Source: Ziziphus jujuba (Eukaryota; Streptophyta; Magnoliopsida; Rosales; Rhamnaceae). From it: a DNA stretch of 64,000 nt. Under the pieces are notes generated by a model. The model was not told where the DNA came from, searched no databases, and was given only the letters and a program-made list of their open reading frames with translations. Position numbers and translations under genes: made by a program. Positions 34,563 to 45,065 of the stretch are shown piece by piece. The stretch is from the NCBI RefSeq assembly GCF_031755915.1, contig NC_083379.1, positions 27,900,001 to 27,964,000 of the forward strand, written 5' to 3'. Positions within the stretch are counted from its first letter, which is position 1. Each line of letters begins with the position of its first letter.

Positions 34563-35689
34563 TGATGTGATTCCGCCCGAGCCCGCTCAACCGATAACCC
34601 ACTGGGGTACTGATTCGACACGGATGAAGACGAGGCCAATCACAAGAGCTTAAATTAAGAGATTTAAGGACAACCTGGGAGTATTTATACAGGGGGTAAT
34701 CAATCTCAACATAGCTTGTCCATACTTGAAGATACAAAGCCTATTCTAAGCATTCAAGTGGTGGAAGCCGATACGGACCTGGGTGACGGTTTTGGTACAT
34801 TTTTGGAGTTTGGGAAGCATGAAATGGTTCCAATGCTTTATGGGTTCAATATATATGCCTAATAGGTCATGGAATCAAGTTAAAGCAGCCTCAAATGCAA
34901 TCAAAAAGGGCTTGTACGGACAGCATCAACAATTTGGCCGAATTTGCTGTATTGCTTGCTGGCTTTACTGTATTAGCCTTTTCTTATTTTTCCAAGCATG
35001 GGAAACGTGTGGGACTTCATATTCAGCTTATTTGGCATCCTAAAAAGCATCTAGAAGCTGATTTGAAGCTCAAAGAGGTCAAAGATTGATCAAAGTCAAC
35101 TTGATCAAAAAGGCTAGCATTTTTAGTTTCCTAATTTGTTTTTACTTTTTGTTTTAGGAAACTACCATTACTTTTTGGCTTTTATTTATTTATTTTCTGG
35201 AAAAATAACTTTAGGAAGGTTTTTATTTTATTCTTTCCATTGTAAATTAATTAATTCCTAATTTAATATAAAGGAATTAATTAATCAAACTTAGATTAGG
35301 AAAGGAAGTATAGTTTCAGCCAACTAGGTTTTTTTATGTGTGGTGGCTGCTTTTCTTTATGTTCTAGGGTTTTATTTCATGGATTTTTAGCCTATTTAAA
35401 GGCTTAGTTATCAATAAGAAAACAACTTTGATTTGATTAAGAAAATACTTGTGAGATTAATTATCTCTTTGTTCTTTGAGAACACCTAAAACACCATTAG
35501 AGAATTGGTTGTTTTAGCTTGACTTATCAATAGGTTTTCCATCCCCTATTGTGGCGTCTACATTATACCAAGGTTTCTAACCACAGGTTGGTTAGGGGTT
35601 GAGGTCTATTCCATTAGAACTTGAACTTAATTAAAGATCCGGGCTAATATAATGCGGGTATAGGAGCAGGTCGTCCTAGGTTCGTATCA
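34563..35689 (+). repeat. G2 5' LTR
   Basis: A 1,127-bp LTR from TGATGTGATTCCGCCCG to TTCGTATCA. It matches the 3' LTR closely; the length difference of exactly 35 bp is one deletion in the 3' copy. Confidence 0.95.
35393..35400 (+). promoter_or_regulatory. Probable TATA box of G2 5' LTR
   Basis: TATTTAAA within AGCCTATTTAAAGGCT. The phrase is kept in most R LTRs (3' LTR near 40519, the 52107 solo LTR near 52395, weaker in G4), consistent with a core promoter. Confidence 0.45.
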
Positions 35690-35691
35690 TT

Positions 35692-35703
35692 TGGTATCAG
35701 AGC
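35692..35703 (+). other. G2 primer binding site
   Basis: TGGTATCAGAGC, two bases after the LTR. Confidence 0.9.
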
Positions 35704-36173
35704 TAAATTTTGTTCAGCTTTGATCTATCTTTATTTGCTTTATTTGTTTTTGTGTTATTCTGCAATTTTAGCATTAGGTTAAGGTTGCATCCATCCCATA
35801 CACGTTCTGCATCTGAAAAAAAAAAAAATAATTCATTCCTAATTGAAATAGGATTTCCTAGTTTGATCGTTTTTGTTTTTTGTTTCCTAGTTTGTTGGTT
35901 GTTTTTCATCATTGCTCTTGTTAATTTTGGGTTTTGTTGATTTTCTTTTGCTGTTTTAGTCTTAAATATTTGCATTCATATATTCAAAAAAAAGAAGAAG
36001 AAGGGTTTGCAGCAACATAAAAAAAAAAAAAACTGTACATTTGTGTTTATTTGGAGGTCACAGGTTTGGTGTTTATTTTGGAGTTGGAATTGAAATTTTG
36101 GTAATTATTCTTGCTACTGCAGTTGTTTATGTTCTGTGAGTGGAAAAAAAAAAAAAAAAAGAGGTAAAGCCGA

Positions 36174-36180
<7 letters not shown>

Positions 36181-36205
<25 letters not shown>

Positions 36206-36206
36206 T
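36181..36206. repeat. (TA)n microsatellite
   Basis: About 13 TA units in the G2 leader, specific to this copy. Confidence 0.9.
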
Positions 36207-36617
36207 TCGGTTTGTTGGAGTTTGATTTGGTTGTTGGAAATTTGTTGGAGCTGCCGGTTTTTTTTTTGATTATTTATTTGAGTTTCTGGGGAATTATTTT
36301 TGCTGCTGGATATTTGGATTTTGGGTGCTTAAATTATTTGGATTAAAATTAGTTAAAGGAATTGATACAAAACTTGAATTACAAAGAACAACAACCAACA
36401 ACTTTTCTATATTTTTGTTCTCTTTGATTCTTGTTTGTATTTGAATTTCTTTTTCTGGAATTTTATTCTTGAACTCATAATCTACTACCATCTGGTGCAG
36501 TTTTCAAAAATTCCAACATTTTCCCATTATTTTGTGTTTTCTTGTCTAGAAAGCCGAAAAATTAGGATTTGTTGGATTCTTTCGGCATTGCCTGCTTTTT
36601 GCTTACTGTTTGTTGAT

Positions 36618-36679
36618 AAGTTTAATTAAAACATACTAGTGATCTAATTGTTGTTTTATGGGTATTTTAATTAGAACTT
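36618..36679 (+). other. Conserved leader hairpin (G2 copy)
   Basis: AAGTTTAATTAAAACA (36618-36633) pairs with TATTTTAATTAGAACTT (36663-36679); one base pair is lost relative to G4. Confidence 0.5.
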
Positions 36680-36846
36680 TGAGATAATTCATTGAGTGGA
36701 AAAAGGAAAGAGTGTGTGAGCTTAAAAGAGAGTAAAAAGCCGAAACAAGTGTGCAAACATGAGTGTCGAGTCCTCATTTGAGTGAAACACGTAAGGGAGT
36801 GAAATTGTAAGGTCCTATTTTATTTCTATTGCATTATTATACTAAC

Positions 36847-38020
36847 ATGACAGAATCAAGAATGAGGAGAGGGGAGCCACCCTTGAGGATCAACAAGGAG
36901 GAGTCCGTAGCATTCCATGGCGATGCCCGAGCTACCGGGAGTGGAGACCAAGTGGACATGAGAGCTGTTTTGGAGTCAATACAGCGGGTTAGTGCTCAAG
37001 TTGAGCATGTGAATCAAAGGACGGGAAGGCTAGAAGTTTCCTAAGGAATTCCGAACACAAGAAATAGGCAATAGTTCCATGGAGGATGAGGAGGTCGCGA
37101 GAGACCGAGAGAGGAATTTGAAAAGGAGCCATTCGACGGAGACTTTGAGGAAGGTATAGACGAAACTTTTGCTGTCCAAGATAGAGCTGGCCGTGGAAGA
37201 TATAGGAGGGAAGAAATAGATGACAATCTTAGCAATATCAAGATCAACATCCCACCATTCATGGGAAAAAGTGACCTCGAAAGATATTTGGAGTGGAAAG
37301 AAAAGATGGAGATGATATTTGACCGCCATAATTATTCAGAGGCTAAGAAGGTGAAATTGGCAGCAATGGAGTTTGGCCATTATGCACTCCAATGGTGGAC
37401 TAATGAGCAAAACATCCGAAGGAGAGTTGGTGATGACTTGATTACTACATGGCGACAAATGAAAGGAGCCATGCGGAAGCGATTCGTACCATCACACTAT
37501 CATTGATTGCTGCATCAAAGACTTCAATCTTTATCTCAAGGACATGCATCCGTGGAGGATTATTACAAGGAGATGGAGATGCTTATGATGAGATTGAACT
37601 TGAATGAAGATAGGGAAGCAACCATGGCAAGGTTTCTTGGTGGTTTGAATCGTGAAATAGCCAATCAACTAGAATTGCAACAATATGTGGAATTGGAGGA
37701 GATGTTGCATGTGGCTATTAAATTAGAGCATCAATTCAAGAGGAGGGGTGTAAGATCATGGTTTGGAGGTGTTTCCAACAATGGAAGGTCCAATTCAAGT
37801 GGCTGGAGGAACAATCCCATCTATGAAAGCAAGCTAAAGCCGAAAGTCAAAGAAGAAAGTTCAAACTGGCCAAGGAAGGAGACTAGAACCAAATCTGTCC
37901 AAGCACCAAAGAATGAGGTAAAATTAGATCCTAAACCTTCTAGAACTCATGATGTTGTGTGTTTTAAGTGCCAGGGAGGACAAAACATTGCTAGCCAATG
38001 CCCGAATAGAAGAATCACGG
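36847..38020 (+). pseudogene. G2 gag
   Basis: Start MTESRMRRGEPPLRIN at 36847, aligned with the other gag starts. Retrotrans_gag domain from about 37225 (INIPPFMGKSDLERYLEW) through WTNEQNIRRRVGDDL, FLGGLNREIANQLELQQYV and AIKLEHQFKRRG (about 37745). Zinc knuckle CFKCQGGQNIASQC at about 37960-38001, in which the expected His is Asn. Stops at 37042, 37069, 37084 and 37504, with no frameshift: the register is unbroken from here through protease to 39366. Most stops fit C-to-T changes in Gln/Arg codons; the one at 37069 may not. Confidence 0.9.
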
Positions 38021-38600
38021 TGTTAAAGGGCAATGACGAGCTAGAATCGGAAAGTGAAGAAAGTGAGGATGAAGCCAAGCAAGAGGAGGAGGACTTGGAG
38101 GATGAACCTGAAACCTTGCAAGCATCCAATGCTGAATTAAACTTGCTTTCTAGGAGAGTACTTGCTGCATACAAAGATAAGGATGAAATTCAAAGAGAGA
38201 ACATCTTCCACACCCGATGTGAAATTCAAGGTAAGATTTGTAGTATGATTATTGACAGTGGAAGTTGTACAAATGTAATTAGCAACATTGTAGTTGATAA
38301 ATTAGGCTTAACAACTATTAAACATCCAGAACCTTATAGATTACAATGCCTTAATGATAGTGGTGAGATGAAAATAAACAAACAAGCCAAAGTAAAATTT
38401 AGTATAGGTAGATATGAGGATGTAGTTTTATGTGATATTGTACCCATGATTGCTGGACATATACTATTAGGTAGGCCATGACAATTTAATAAAGATGCAA
38501 CTCATTTTGGTCGAGAAAATAGTATTGTTTTCAGGTTCAAAGGGAAGAAGGTCAAGCTGGAACCATTATCTCTTAAAGAGGTTTACAAAGACCAATTACA
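38021..38600 (+). pseudogene. G2 aspartic protease
   Basis: Same register as gag. An acidic spacer (38040-38120) precedes SRRVLAAYKD and the retropepsin active site MIIDSGSCTNVIS (about 38245-38283) with an intact DSG. ILLGRP at 38461-38478 is followed by TGA where G1 has Trp, a G-to-A change. The domain is of usual gypsy length. This is the only R copy here with the catalytic triplet preserved. Confidence 0.88.
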
Positions 38601-39366
38601 AATGCAACAAAGGAGAGAAGCCGAAAAGCTCAAGGAAAAAGCAAGTATGGCACCAACGGCTTCACCATCCTTTCAAGAAGGTAAGAATGAGGTTGCTAAT
38701 CAAGGTAAGGTTTCTAAGGCTCATATTGAGTGGAAAGATCAAGGGAAAGCCGAAAGAGAGGGGAAAGAAAGTGCCAAACCCGAGAGCTTGGAGAAGGAAG
38801 GGAAATCTGAAGGTTTGCGCCAATCCAAAGGGGAAGATAAAAAAGAAAGAAAAGAAAGGTTAAGTAGCAATTTTTATTTGAGTTTAGGGGATATTAATAA
38901 GGTTATTGAGTGTAAGAAACCTTTGCTGGTCATGATTTATAAAGAAAATTATTTTAATGATCAAACTAACTTTGAAGAACTTGAATTGCCAAGTTCAATG
39001 ATTTCTGTTTTGAAGGAATTTGGAGATGTCTTCCCAAATGAAATTCCAAGTGGACTACCATCCAATCAAGAGGGAAAAGGTGAGCTTGCTGTCCAAGGTA
39101 AGTCTTCTAATACTTAGGTTATGTGGAAAAATTTTAATAAAACCAAGAGTGAGAAATTTGGTGCAAAAGCCGAGAGTGAGGAAGGTGAGATGGCCGTAAG
39201 TGAGAAAGGAAAAGGAAGACAAGAAAGGAAAAATATAAATTTTTATCTTAGCTTTGGTGATGTTAATAAAGTAATTATGAATAAGAAATCATTGCTGACC
39301 ATGAATTTTAAAGATACTTATTTAAAGATGTCTTTATTGCATAGAACTTTTTATCTGCATTGTTGA
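38601..39366 (+). pseudogene. G2 linker with RT start and duplicated linker
   Basis: The first linker (QLQMQQRREAEKLKEKA ... KKPLLVMIYKENYFND) runs on as in complete elements into EFGDVFPNEIPSGLPS, the N-terminal edge of RT (about 39010-39062). It then returns to linker sequence (EGKGELAVQGK, about 39070), which repeats the motifs up to KKSLLTMNFKDTYLKM (about 39280-39330) and leads into the scrambled core. One TAG at 39115. The layout is a recombination product between an RT-containing and an RT-less template. Confidence 0.82.
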
Positions 39367-39911
39367 GAGCTTTACATAGTGGTAATTTGAAAATTTGGGA
39401 AATATTGTTTGCTAACTTTAAAAAGTGTAATTTTTACCCTAATGAGCATGTATTTCTAGATTTTGTTGTAATAGTGTTTGACCCAGGAGAATTGGTTTGG
39501 TTGCACTTACAAAAGGAAAGGTTTCCTAAACAAAAAAACTCAAAGCTCATGCCGCCTATGGATGGACTTTTTCAAGTTTTGAAGCCGAATAACAAGAATG
39601 TCTACAAGCTTGATTTATTGGGTGAGTATAACATGAGTGCTGCATTTAATGTTGCTGATTTAACTCCTTTTGATGCAGGTGATGATCTTGATTTGAGGAC
39701 AAATCCTTTTCAAGAGGAGGGGAATGATGTGATTCCGCCTGAGCCCGCTCAACTGATAACCCGCTGGGGTGCTGACTCGACACGGATGAAGACTGGGCCA
39801 ATCACAAGAGCTCAAATTAAGAGATTTAAGGACAACCTGGGAGTATTTATACAGGGGGTAATCAATCTCAACAGAGCTTGTCCAGACTTGAAGATACAAA
39901 GCCTATTCTAA
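39340..39911 (+). pseudogene. G2 scrambled pol core and polyprotein tail
   Basis: Integrase-end piece (LRALHSGNLKIWE), then RT piece (LFANFKKCNFYPNEHVFLDF), then integrase C-terminal piece (VFDPGELVWLHLQKERFPKQ, FQVLK, YKLDLLGEYN, AAFNVADLTPFDAGDDLDL). Joins lie near 39346, 39400 and 39470, the same as in G1. A one-base shift near 39355 separates it from the upstream frame. The 183-codon frame from 39360 passes through the PPT and the LTR border at 39725 and ends at 39911 inside the LTR (ITRAQIKRFKDNLGVF). Confidence 0.85.
39712..39724 (+). other. G2 polypurine tract
   Basis: AAGAGGAGGGGAA, identical to the tract in G1, directly before TGATGTGATTCC. Confidence 0.88.
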
Positions 39912-40816
39912 GCATCCAAGTGGTGGAAGCCGATACGTACCCGGGTGACGGTTTTGGTACATTTTTGAAGTCCGGGAAGCATGAAATGGTTCCAATGCTT
40001 AATGGGTTCATTACATATGCCTAAGAGGTCATGGAATCAAGTTAAAGAAGCCTCAAATGCAATCAAAAAGGGCTTGTACGGATAGCATCAACAATTTGGC
40101 CGAATTTGCTGTATTGCTTGCTGGCTTTACTGTATTAGCCTTTTCTTATTTTTCCAAGCATGGCCAACGTGTGGGACTTCATATTCAGCTTATTTGGCAT
40201 CCTAAAAAGCATCTAGAAGCTGATTTGAAGCTCAAAGAGGCTAGCATTTTTAGTTTCCTAATTTGTTTTTACTTTTTGTTTTAGGAAACTACCATTACTT
40301 TTTGGCTTTTATTTATTTATTTTCTAGAAAAATAACTTCAGGAAGGTTTTTATTTTATTCTTTCCATTGTAAATTAATTAATTCCTAATTTAATATAAAG
40401 GAATTAATTAATCAAACTTAGATTAGGAATGGAGGTATAGTTTCAACCAACTAGGTTTCTTTATGTGTGGTGGCTGCTTTTCTTTATGTTCTAGGGTTTT
40501 ATTTCGTGGATTTTTAGCCTATTTAAAGGCTTAGTTATCAATAAGAAAACAACTTTGATTTGATTAAAAAAATGCTTGTGAGATTAATTATCTCTTTGTT
40601 CTTTGAGAACACCTAAAACACCATTAGAGAATTGGTTGCTTTAGCTTGACTTATCAATAGGTTTTCCATCCCCTATTGTGGCGTCTACATTATACCAAGG
40701 TTTCTAACCACAGGTCGGTTAGGGGTTGAGGTCTTTTCCATTAGAACTTGAACTTAATTAAAGATCCGGACTAATATAATGCAGGTTTAGGAGCAGGTCA
40801 TCCTAGGTTTGTATCA
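39725..40816 (+). repeat. G2 3' LTR
   Basis: A 1,092-bp LTR ending TTTGTATCA, then CTATG. Relative to the 5' LTR it lacks 35 bp after CTCAAAGAGG (about 40239), between short direct repeats AGG. Confidence 0.95.
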
Positions 40817-41455
40817 CTATGTGATGTATGCCAACTAGGAAAATCCACACGACTTCCATTCGCTAAAGCCGGTTCATGGAGAGCTAAAGAGAAGCTTGAG
40901 CTAGTCCATTCGGATGTGTGTGGACCAATGAGTTTGTCATCGACTAGAGGTTGTAAGTACTTCCTAACCTTCATTGATGACTACTCAAGGATGTGTTGGG
41001 TATATTTTCTAACAATCAAGTCACAAGTGCTTGAGAAGTTCATGGAATTCAAGAAGATGGTGGAAACCCAAAGTAATGTAAAGATGAAGTGCTTGAGAAT
41101 CGACAATGGTGGAGAATATACAAGCTTGGCTATGGAGGATTTTTGCAAAGAAAATGGAATGGTGCATCAATTCACAACACCATACACACCATAACAAAAT
41201 GGTGTTTGTGAGAGGAAAAATAGGACCTTGATGGAGATGGCAATGTGCATGATACATGAGAAGAACATGCCAAAGAAGTTTTGGGCTGAAGCCATATACA
41301 CGGCTAGCTACATCCAAAACCGAGCATACACCAAAGCAAATGAGTCCAAGACACCCTATGAGATATGGTATGGAGAAAAACCATCTTTGGACAACATAAA
41401 AATCTTTGGAAGTGATTGTTTTCTCCATGTTCATCCACACATGAGTGCTGATACC
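40817..41455 (+). pseudogene. C2 integrase (3' part)
   Basis: Continues the C2 frame after the CTATG duplication: the second half of the zinc finger ([11 protein letters not shown]), then the rve core HSDVCGPMS (first D), [10 protein letters not shown] (second D) and QNGVCERKNRT (E, preceded by a TAA in place of the conserved Gln), then FWAEAIYTASYIQNR and GSDCFLHVHP. The element breaks off in the region before RT. GTGCTGATACC is the last C2 sequence; the G3 leader follows. Confidence 0.88.
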
Positions 41456-41518
41456 CTATTTGAGTGAAACACGTGAGGGAGTGAACTTGGTGAGGTCTCT
41501 TTGCATTATTTCACTAAC

Positions 41519-42730
41519 ATGACAGATTTAGGATTAAGAAGAGGAGGTGATTCAATAAGAGAACTTGGAGAGGATTTTGTGGGGTTTAGGGGAGAATCTA
41601 GAGCATCATGGAATTTAACCAAACCTACTGACATGCAGGTGGTGTTAGAGCGATTGCAAAGAATGAATGCTCAATTTGATCAATTTGATCAAAGGTTGGA
41701 TAGGTTTGAGAACTCACAAGGAATACCAAATCCTAGGCTGGAACCACAAAGAGGACGTGGTTGTGGTAGAGGAGGCCACAGATATTTTAGCAAGGAATTT
41801 GAAGAAGTAGACTTTGGAAACAATTTTGAGGAGGAGCACGATGATATATTTGCACGCCAAGGAAGGTAAACCCATGGTAAACAAACCCAAGAAGACGATG
41901 ATGATTTTGGAAGTATTAAGGTCAATCTACTACCATTTTTGGGAAAAAAAATGATCTAGAGGCGTATTTGGAATGGGAAGAACAAATGGAGATGATTTTT
42001 TATTATCACAACTATTCAGAGACTAAAAAGGTAAAGTTGGCTACTTTAGAATTTAGACATTATGCATTACAATGGTGGAATAATGAGCAAAGTACCCGAA
42101 GGAGAGTTGGTGATGAGTTAATAACCACTTGGAGACAGATGAAAAAAGTCATGAGGAAGAGGTTTGTACCAAGCCATTAGCATCCGATGTTGCATCAAAG
42201 ATTACAATCTTTATCATAAGGAAGAAAGTAGATGGAAGACTGTTACAAGGAGATGGACATGCTCATGACGAGGTTGAGCATGAATGAAGACTGTGAGGCA
42301 ACAATGGCTAGGTTTCTTGGAGGATTAAACCGAGAGATTGCCAAACAAGTGGAATTACAACAATAGGTGGAATTGGAAGAGATGTTGCATGTTACCATCA
42401 AAATTGAGAATCAATTTAAGAGGAGGGTTTGCAATGCATGGATTAGAGGAGTTTAAAATAACTGGAGGACAAATTCATCAAATTGGAGAAGCAATCTAGC
42501 ATTCGAACCAAGGATAAAATCAAAACTGGAAGAAGGGAGCTCCAATCGGCCAAGGAAGAACACAAAGATTGAACATTCACAAAACACCAAAATTCGAAGG
42601 TAAAGCTGATCATAAACCATCTAGAACTTGTGATATTCTGTGTGTTAAGTGTTAAGGCCGAGGAAATATTGCCAACCAATGTTCGAATATAAGAATTATG
42701 GTGTTGAAGGACAATGACGAGTTGGAATTC
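41519..42730 (+). pseudogene. G3 gag
   Basis: MTDLGLRRGGDS start, colinear with MADSRLRKG of G1. Gly/Arg-rich stretch (GRGCGRGGH), then the Retrotrans_gag domain (YLEWEEQMEMIFYYHNY at about 41965; WWNNEQSTRRRVGDEL; FLGGLNREIAKQVELQQ). Stops at 41867, 42178, 42218, 42229 and 42365, and frameshifts near 41945 and after 42450. The zinc knuckle near 42640-42680 is unrecognisable in frame. Heavily decayed. Confidence 0.82.
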
Positions 42731-42801
42731 GATAGTGATGAGTTGAAGCCGAAATTGAGCATGATGAGGGAGAGTCCAAATATGAAGAACAAGAGGAACT
42801 C

Positions 42802-43446
42802 ATGACTCAAAAAACTTCAAGGGCTGTGTTAAGCTTGGTGGCACTAAGGGTGTTGATTATGTATAAAGAAGAAGATCAAGTGCAAAGGGAAAACATGTTC
42901 CACACTAGATGTGATATCCAAAGTAACTTTTGCAGTATGATTATAGATAGTGTAAGTTGTGCCAATGTTATTAGCAATGTTGTTGTGGAGAAATTAGGTT
43001 TAACAATAATCAAACATCCCGAACCATATAGACTTCAATGGCTTAATGATAATGGAAAGATGAAGGTAAGCAAACATGCCAAGGTAAAGCTTAGTATTGA
43101 TAACTATATGGATGAGGTTTTGTGTGATGTTGTACCTATGCATGAGAGACAGATTTTATTAGGGAGGCCATGGCAATTTAATAAGAATACCATATATTAT
43201 GGTCGAGAAAATTTTATTGTTTGCCATTTTAGAAGCAAGAAGATTAAGCTCGATCCATTAACACCAAGAGAGGTGTTTAGAGATCAAATGCAAATGCAAC
43301 AAAAGAGGGAGGCCAAATGGCAAAGGGAAAAATCCATTATGCCACCCACGGCTTCAACATGCATACAAAAAGGCAAAGTCGAGCCTAATCACCAAGGTAA
43401 GTGTTCTAAATTTGAGGGTGAGAAGAAAAAGGGAGAGAAGAAATAG
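42802..43446 (+). pseudogene. G3 aspartic protease and linker
   Basis: A 214-codon frame. MFHTRCDIQ and MIIDSVSCANVIS (about 42935-42975) mark the retropepsin site, with Val in place of the catalytic-loop Gly. ILLGRPWQF at about 43156-43182 is the conserved C-terminal motif. The frame continues into a Lys/Gln-rich linker (QMQQKREAKWQRE) and stops at 43444 before RT. Confidence 0.85.
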
Positions 43447-43502
43447 AAAATTTTTATCTCAACTAAGGTGAGTTTAAAGAAGCATTTTTAAGTAAAAAAC
43501 CA

Positions 43503-44381
43503 ATGCTGGTCATGTTGTATAAAGATGCTTATTTAAATCATTTAGCTAACCCCGAAGAGCTTGTTTTACCAAGCGCTATATCTTCTCTTTTGCAGGAGTT
43601 TGATGATGTCTTTCCGGAGGAGATCCCAAGTGGTTTACCACCTATACGAGGGATCAAACACAAAATAAATTTTATTCACAGAGCCACAATTCCTAATAAA
43701 CCCACATATAGAAGTAATCCTGAGGAGACAAAGGAACTTCAACATCAGATAGGTGAGTTGCTTGAAAAAGGTTACATTAGTGAAAGCTTAAGTCCATGTG
43801 CTATTTTTGTATTGTTAGTACCTAAGAAAGATGGTTCATGGTGTATATGTGTAGATTGTATGGCCATTAACAACATGACTATAAAGTGTAGATATCATTT
43901 TTCTAGGTTAGATGATATGCTCGATGAATTATATGGTGCATGTGTGTTTTCAAAAATTAACCTTAGGAATGGATATCATTAAATAAGAATGAAGGAGGAA
44001 GATGAGTGGAAAACCGCATTTAAGAAAAAATATCATTTAGATGAGTGGTTAGTAATTCATTTTAGGTTAACTAATGCACCTAGCACTTTCATGAGATTAA
44101 TGAACGATGTTATACGTCCATTCATTGGAAAATTTGTGGTTGTTTATCTTGATGATATTCTTGTATATAGTAGGAACTTAGATGATGATGTAGAACATCT
44201 TAGATTAGTTTTAGAAGTTCTTAGGAAAGAAAGATTGTTTACTAATATTAAAAAGTGTGATTTTTGTAAAGATACCCTAGTATTTCTAGGATTTTTTGTG
44301 AGTGCTATAGGTATTAAATTGATCAATCAAAGTTCAAAGCAATCCAAGAATGGCCAAAACCTACTACTATCACCCAGGTAA
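43503..44381 (+). pseudogene. G3 reverse transcriptase
   Basis: One register with a single stop at 43980 (GYH-stop-IRMK, where a Gln codon is expected). Motifs in order: DDVFPEEIPSGLPPIRGI (about 43600), TYRSNPEETKELQ, SPCAIFVLLVPKKDGSWCIC (about 43790-43850), FSKINLRNGYH, KTAFKKKYHLDEWLV, LTNAPSTFMRLMN, and the catalytic box YLDD at 44145-44156, then LFTNIKKCDFC. All seven Ty3/gypsy RT blocks can be followed. It would copy the genomic RNA. This is the only recognisable gypsy RT in the window. Some conserved positions are altered (IN for ID in the first catalytic block), so it would probably be inactive. Confidence 0.92.
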
Positions 44382-44395
44382 GAAGTTTTCATGGT

Positions 44396-44935
44396 TTGGC
44401 TAGCTTTTACAGGAGATTTGTCAAGGATTTCAGTACTATTGTAGTACCATTGATAGAAAATGTCAAGAAGAATGTGAGATTCAAATGTGGAGAAGCACAA
44501 GAGAAGTTTTTTAATTTATTGAAAGAAAATTTAACTAATGCTCCTTTATTGGTTTTACCAAATTTTTCTAAGACATTTGAAATTGAATGTGATGCCTTAA
44601 GCATGGTCCTGGAGCTATGTTGATGTAAGAAGGAAGACCTATAGCATACTTTAGTAAAAAGTTGAACGGGGCGGCATTGAAGTATCCAACCTATGACAAA
44701 GAGATGTGTGCTTTAGTTCGAGCTTTGGAGACATGGCAATATTACTTGATGCCGAAGGAATTTGTGATTCACACATATCATGAATCTTTGAAGCATATCA
44801 AAGGCTAAAGAAAGCTAAACCAATGGCATAGAAGGTAGATTGAATTCATTAAGATTTTTCCTTATGTCATCTGCTACAAGAAAGGTAAAGAGAATGTTGT
44901 GGCCGATGCTTTATCCTGAAGGTATGTTTTATTTT
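44396..44935 (+). pseudogene. G3 connection and RNase H
   Basis: A new frame relative to [55 protein letters not shown] (start of RNase H, catalytic Asp kept). After a frame change it can be followed through GRPIAYFS-, [14 protein letters not shown], [13 protein letters not shown] and ENVVADAL-like stretches, with several stops. The gap before integrase (44936-45065) is AT-rich spacer as in related elements. Confidence 0.8.
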
Positions 44936-45065
44936 CAACCTTAGATGCTAGATTGCTTAGTTTTAAATAATTAAATGAAATTTTTAGCATGATAGTGACT
45001 TTGGTGAAATATATAAAAATTTTACTAAACATGGTTATAATAAATTCTATATATTTAGTGGGTAC

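Larger units (their letters stand above)
35704..36846 (+). other. G2 untranslated leader
   Basis: A 1.1-kb leader colinear with that of G1 and G4, with A-tracts near 35817 and 36144 and a long TA repeat at 36181-36206 not seen in the other copies. Confidence 0.75.
34563..40816 (+). mobile_element. G2: complete non-autonomous family R element inside C2
   Basis: LTRs 34563-35689 and 39725-40816, TSD CTATG on both sides (34558-34562 and 40817-40821), PBS and PPT in place. Taking it out restores a continuous C2 integrase sequence across the site. The interior keeps leader, gag, protease with intact DSG, a partly duplicated linker and the scrambled pol core. RT, RNase H and integrase catalytic domains are absent. 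This is the best-preserved R copy in the window. Confidence 0.96.
31999..41455 (+). mobile_element. C2: Ty1/copia element, interrupted by G2 and 3'-truncated
   Basis: 5' LTR 31999-32883, PBS, gag, protease and the start of integrase run to 34562. The integrase then resumes at 40817 after the G2 insertion and runs to about 41455, where the element is cut and joined to G3. RT, RNase H and the 3' LTR are absent. The left flank GTGAT (31994-31998) would be half of the TSD; the other half is lost. Gag is clearly related to C1 gag, but the LTR sequence is different. Confidence 0.88.

Noticed and set aside
34006..34653. 215-codon frame as an intact protein
   Set aside because: It is copia protease/pre-integrase interrupted by G2; the last residues come from the gypsy LTR.
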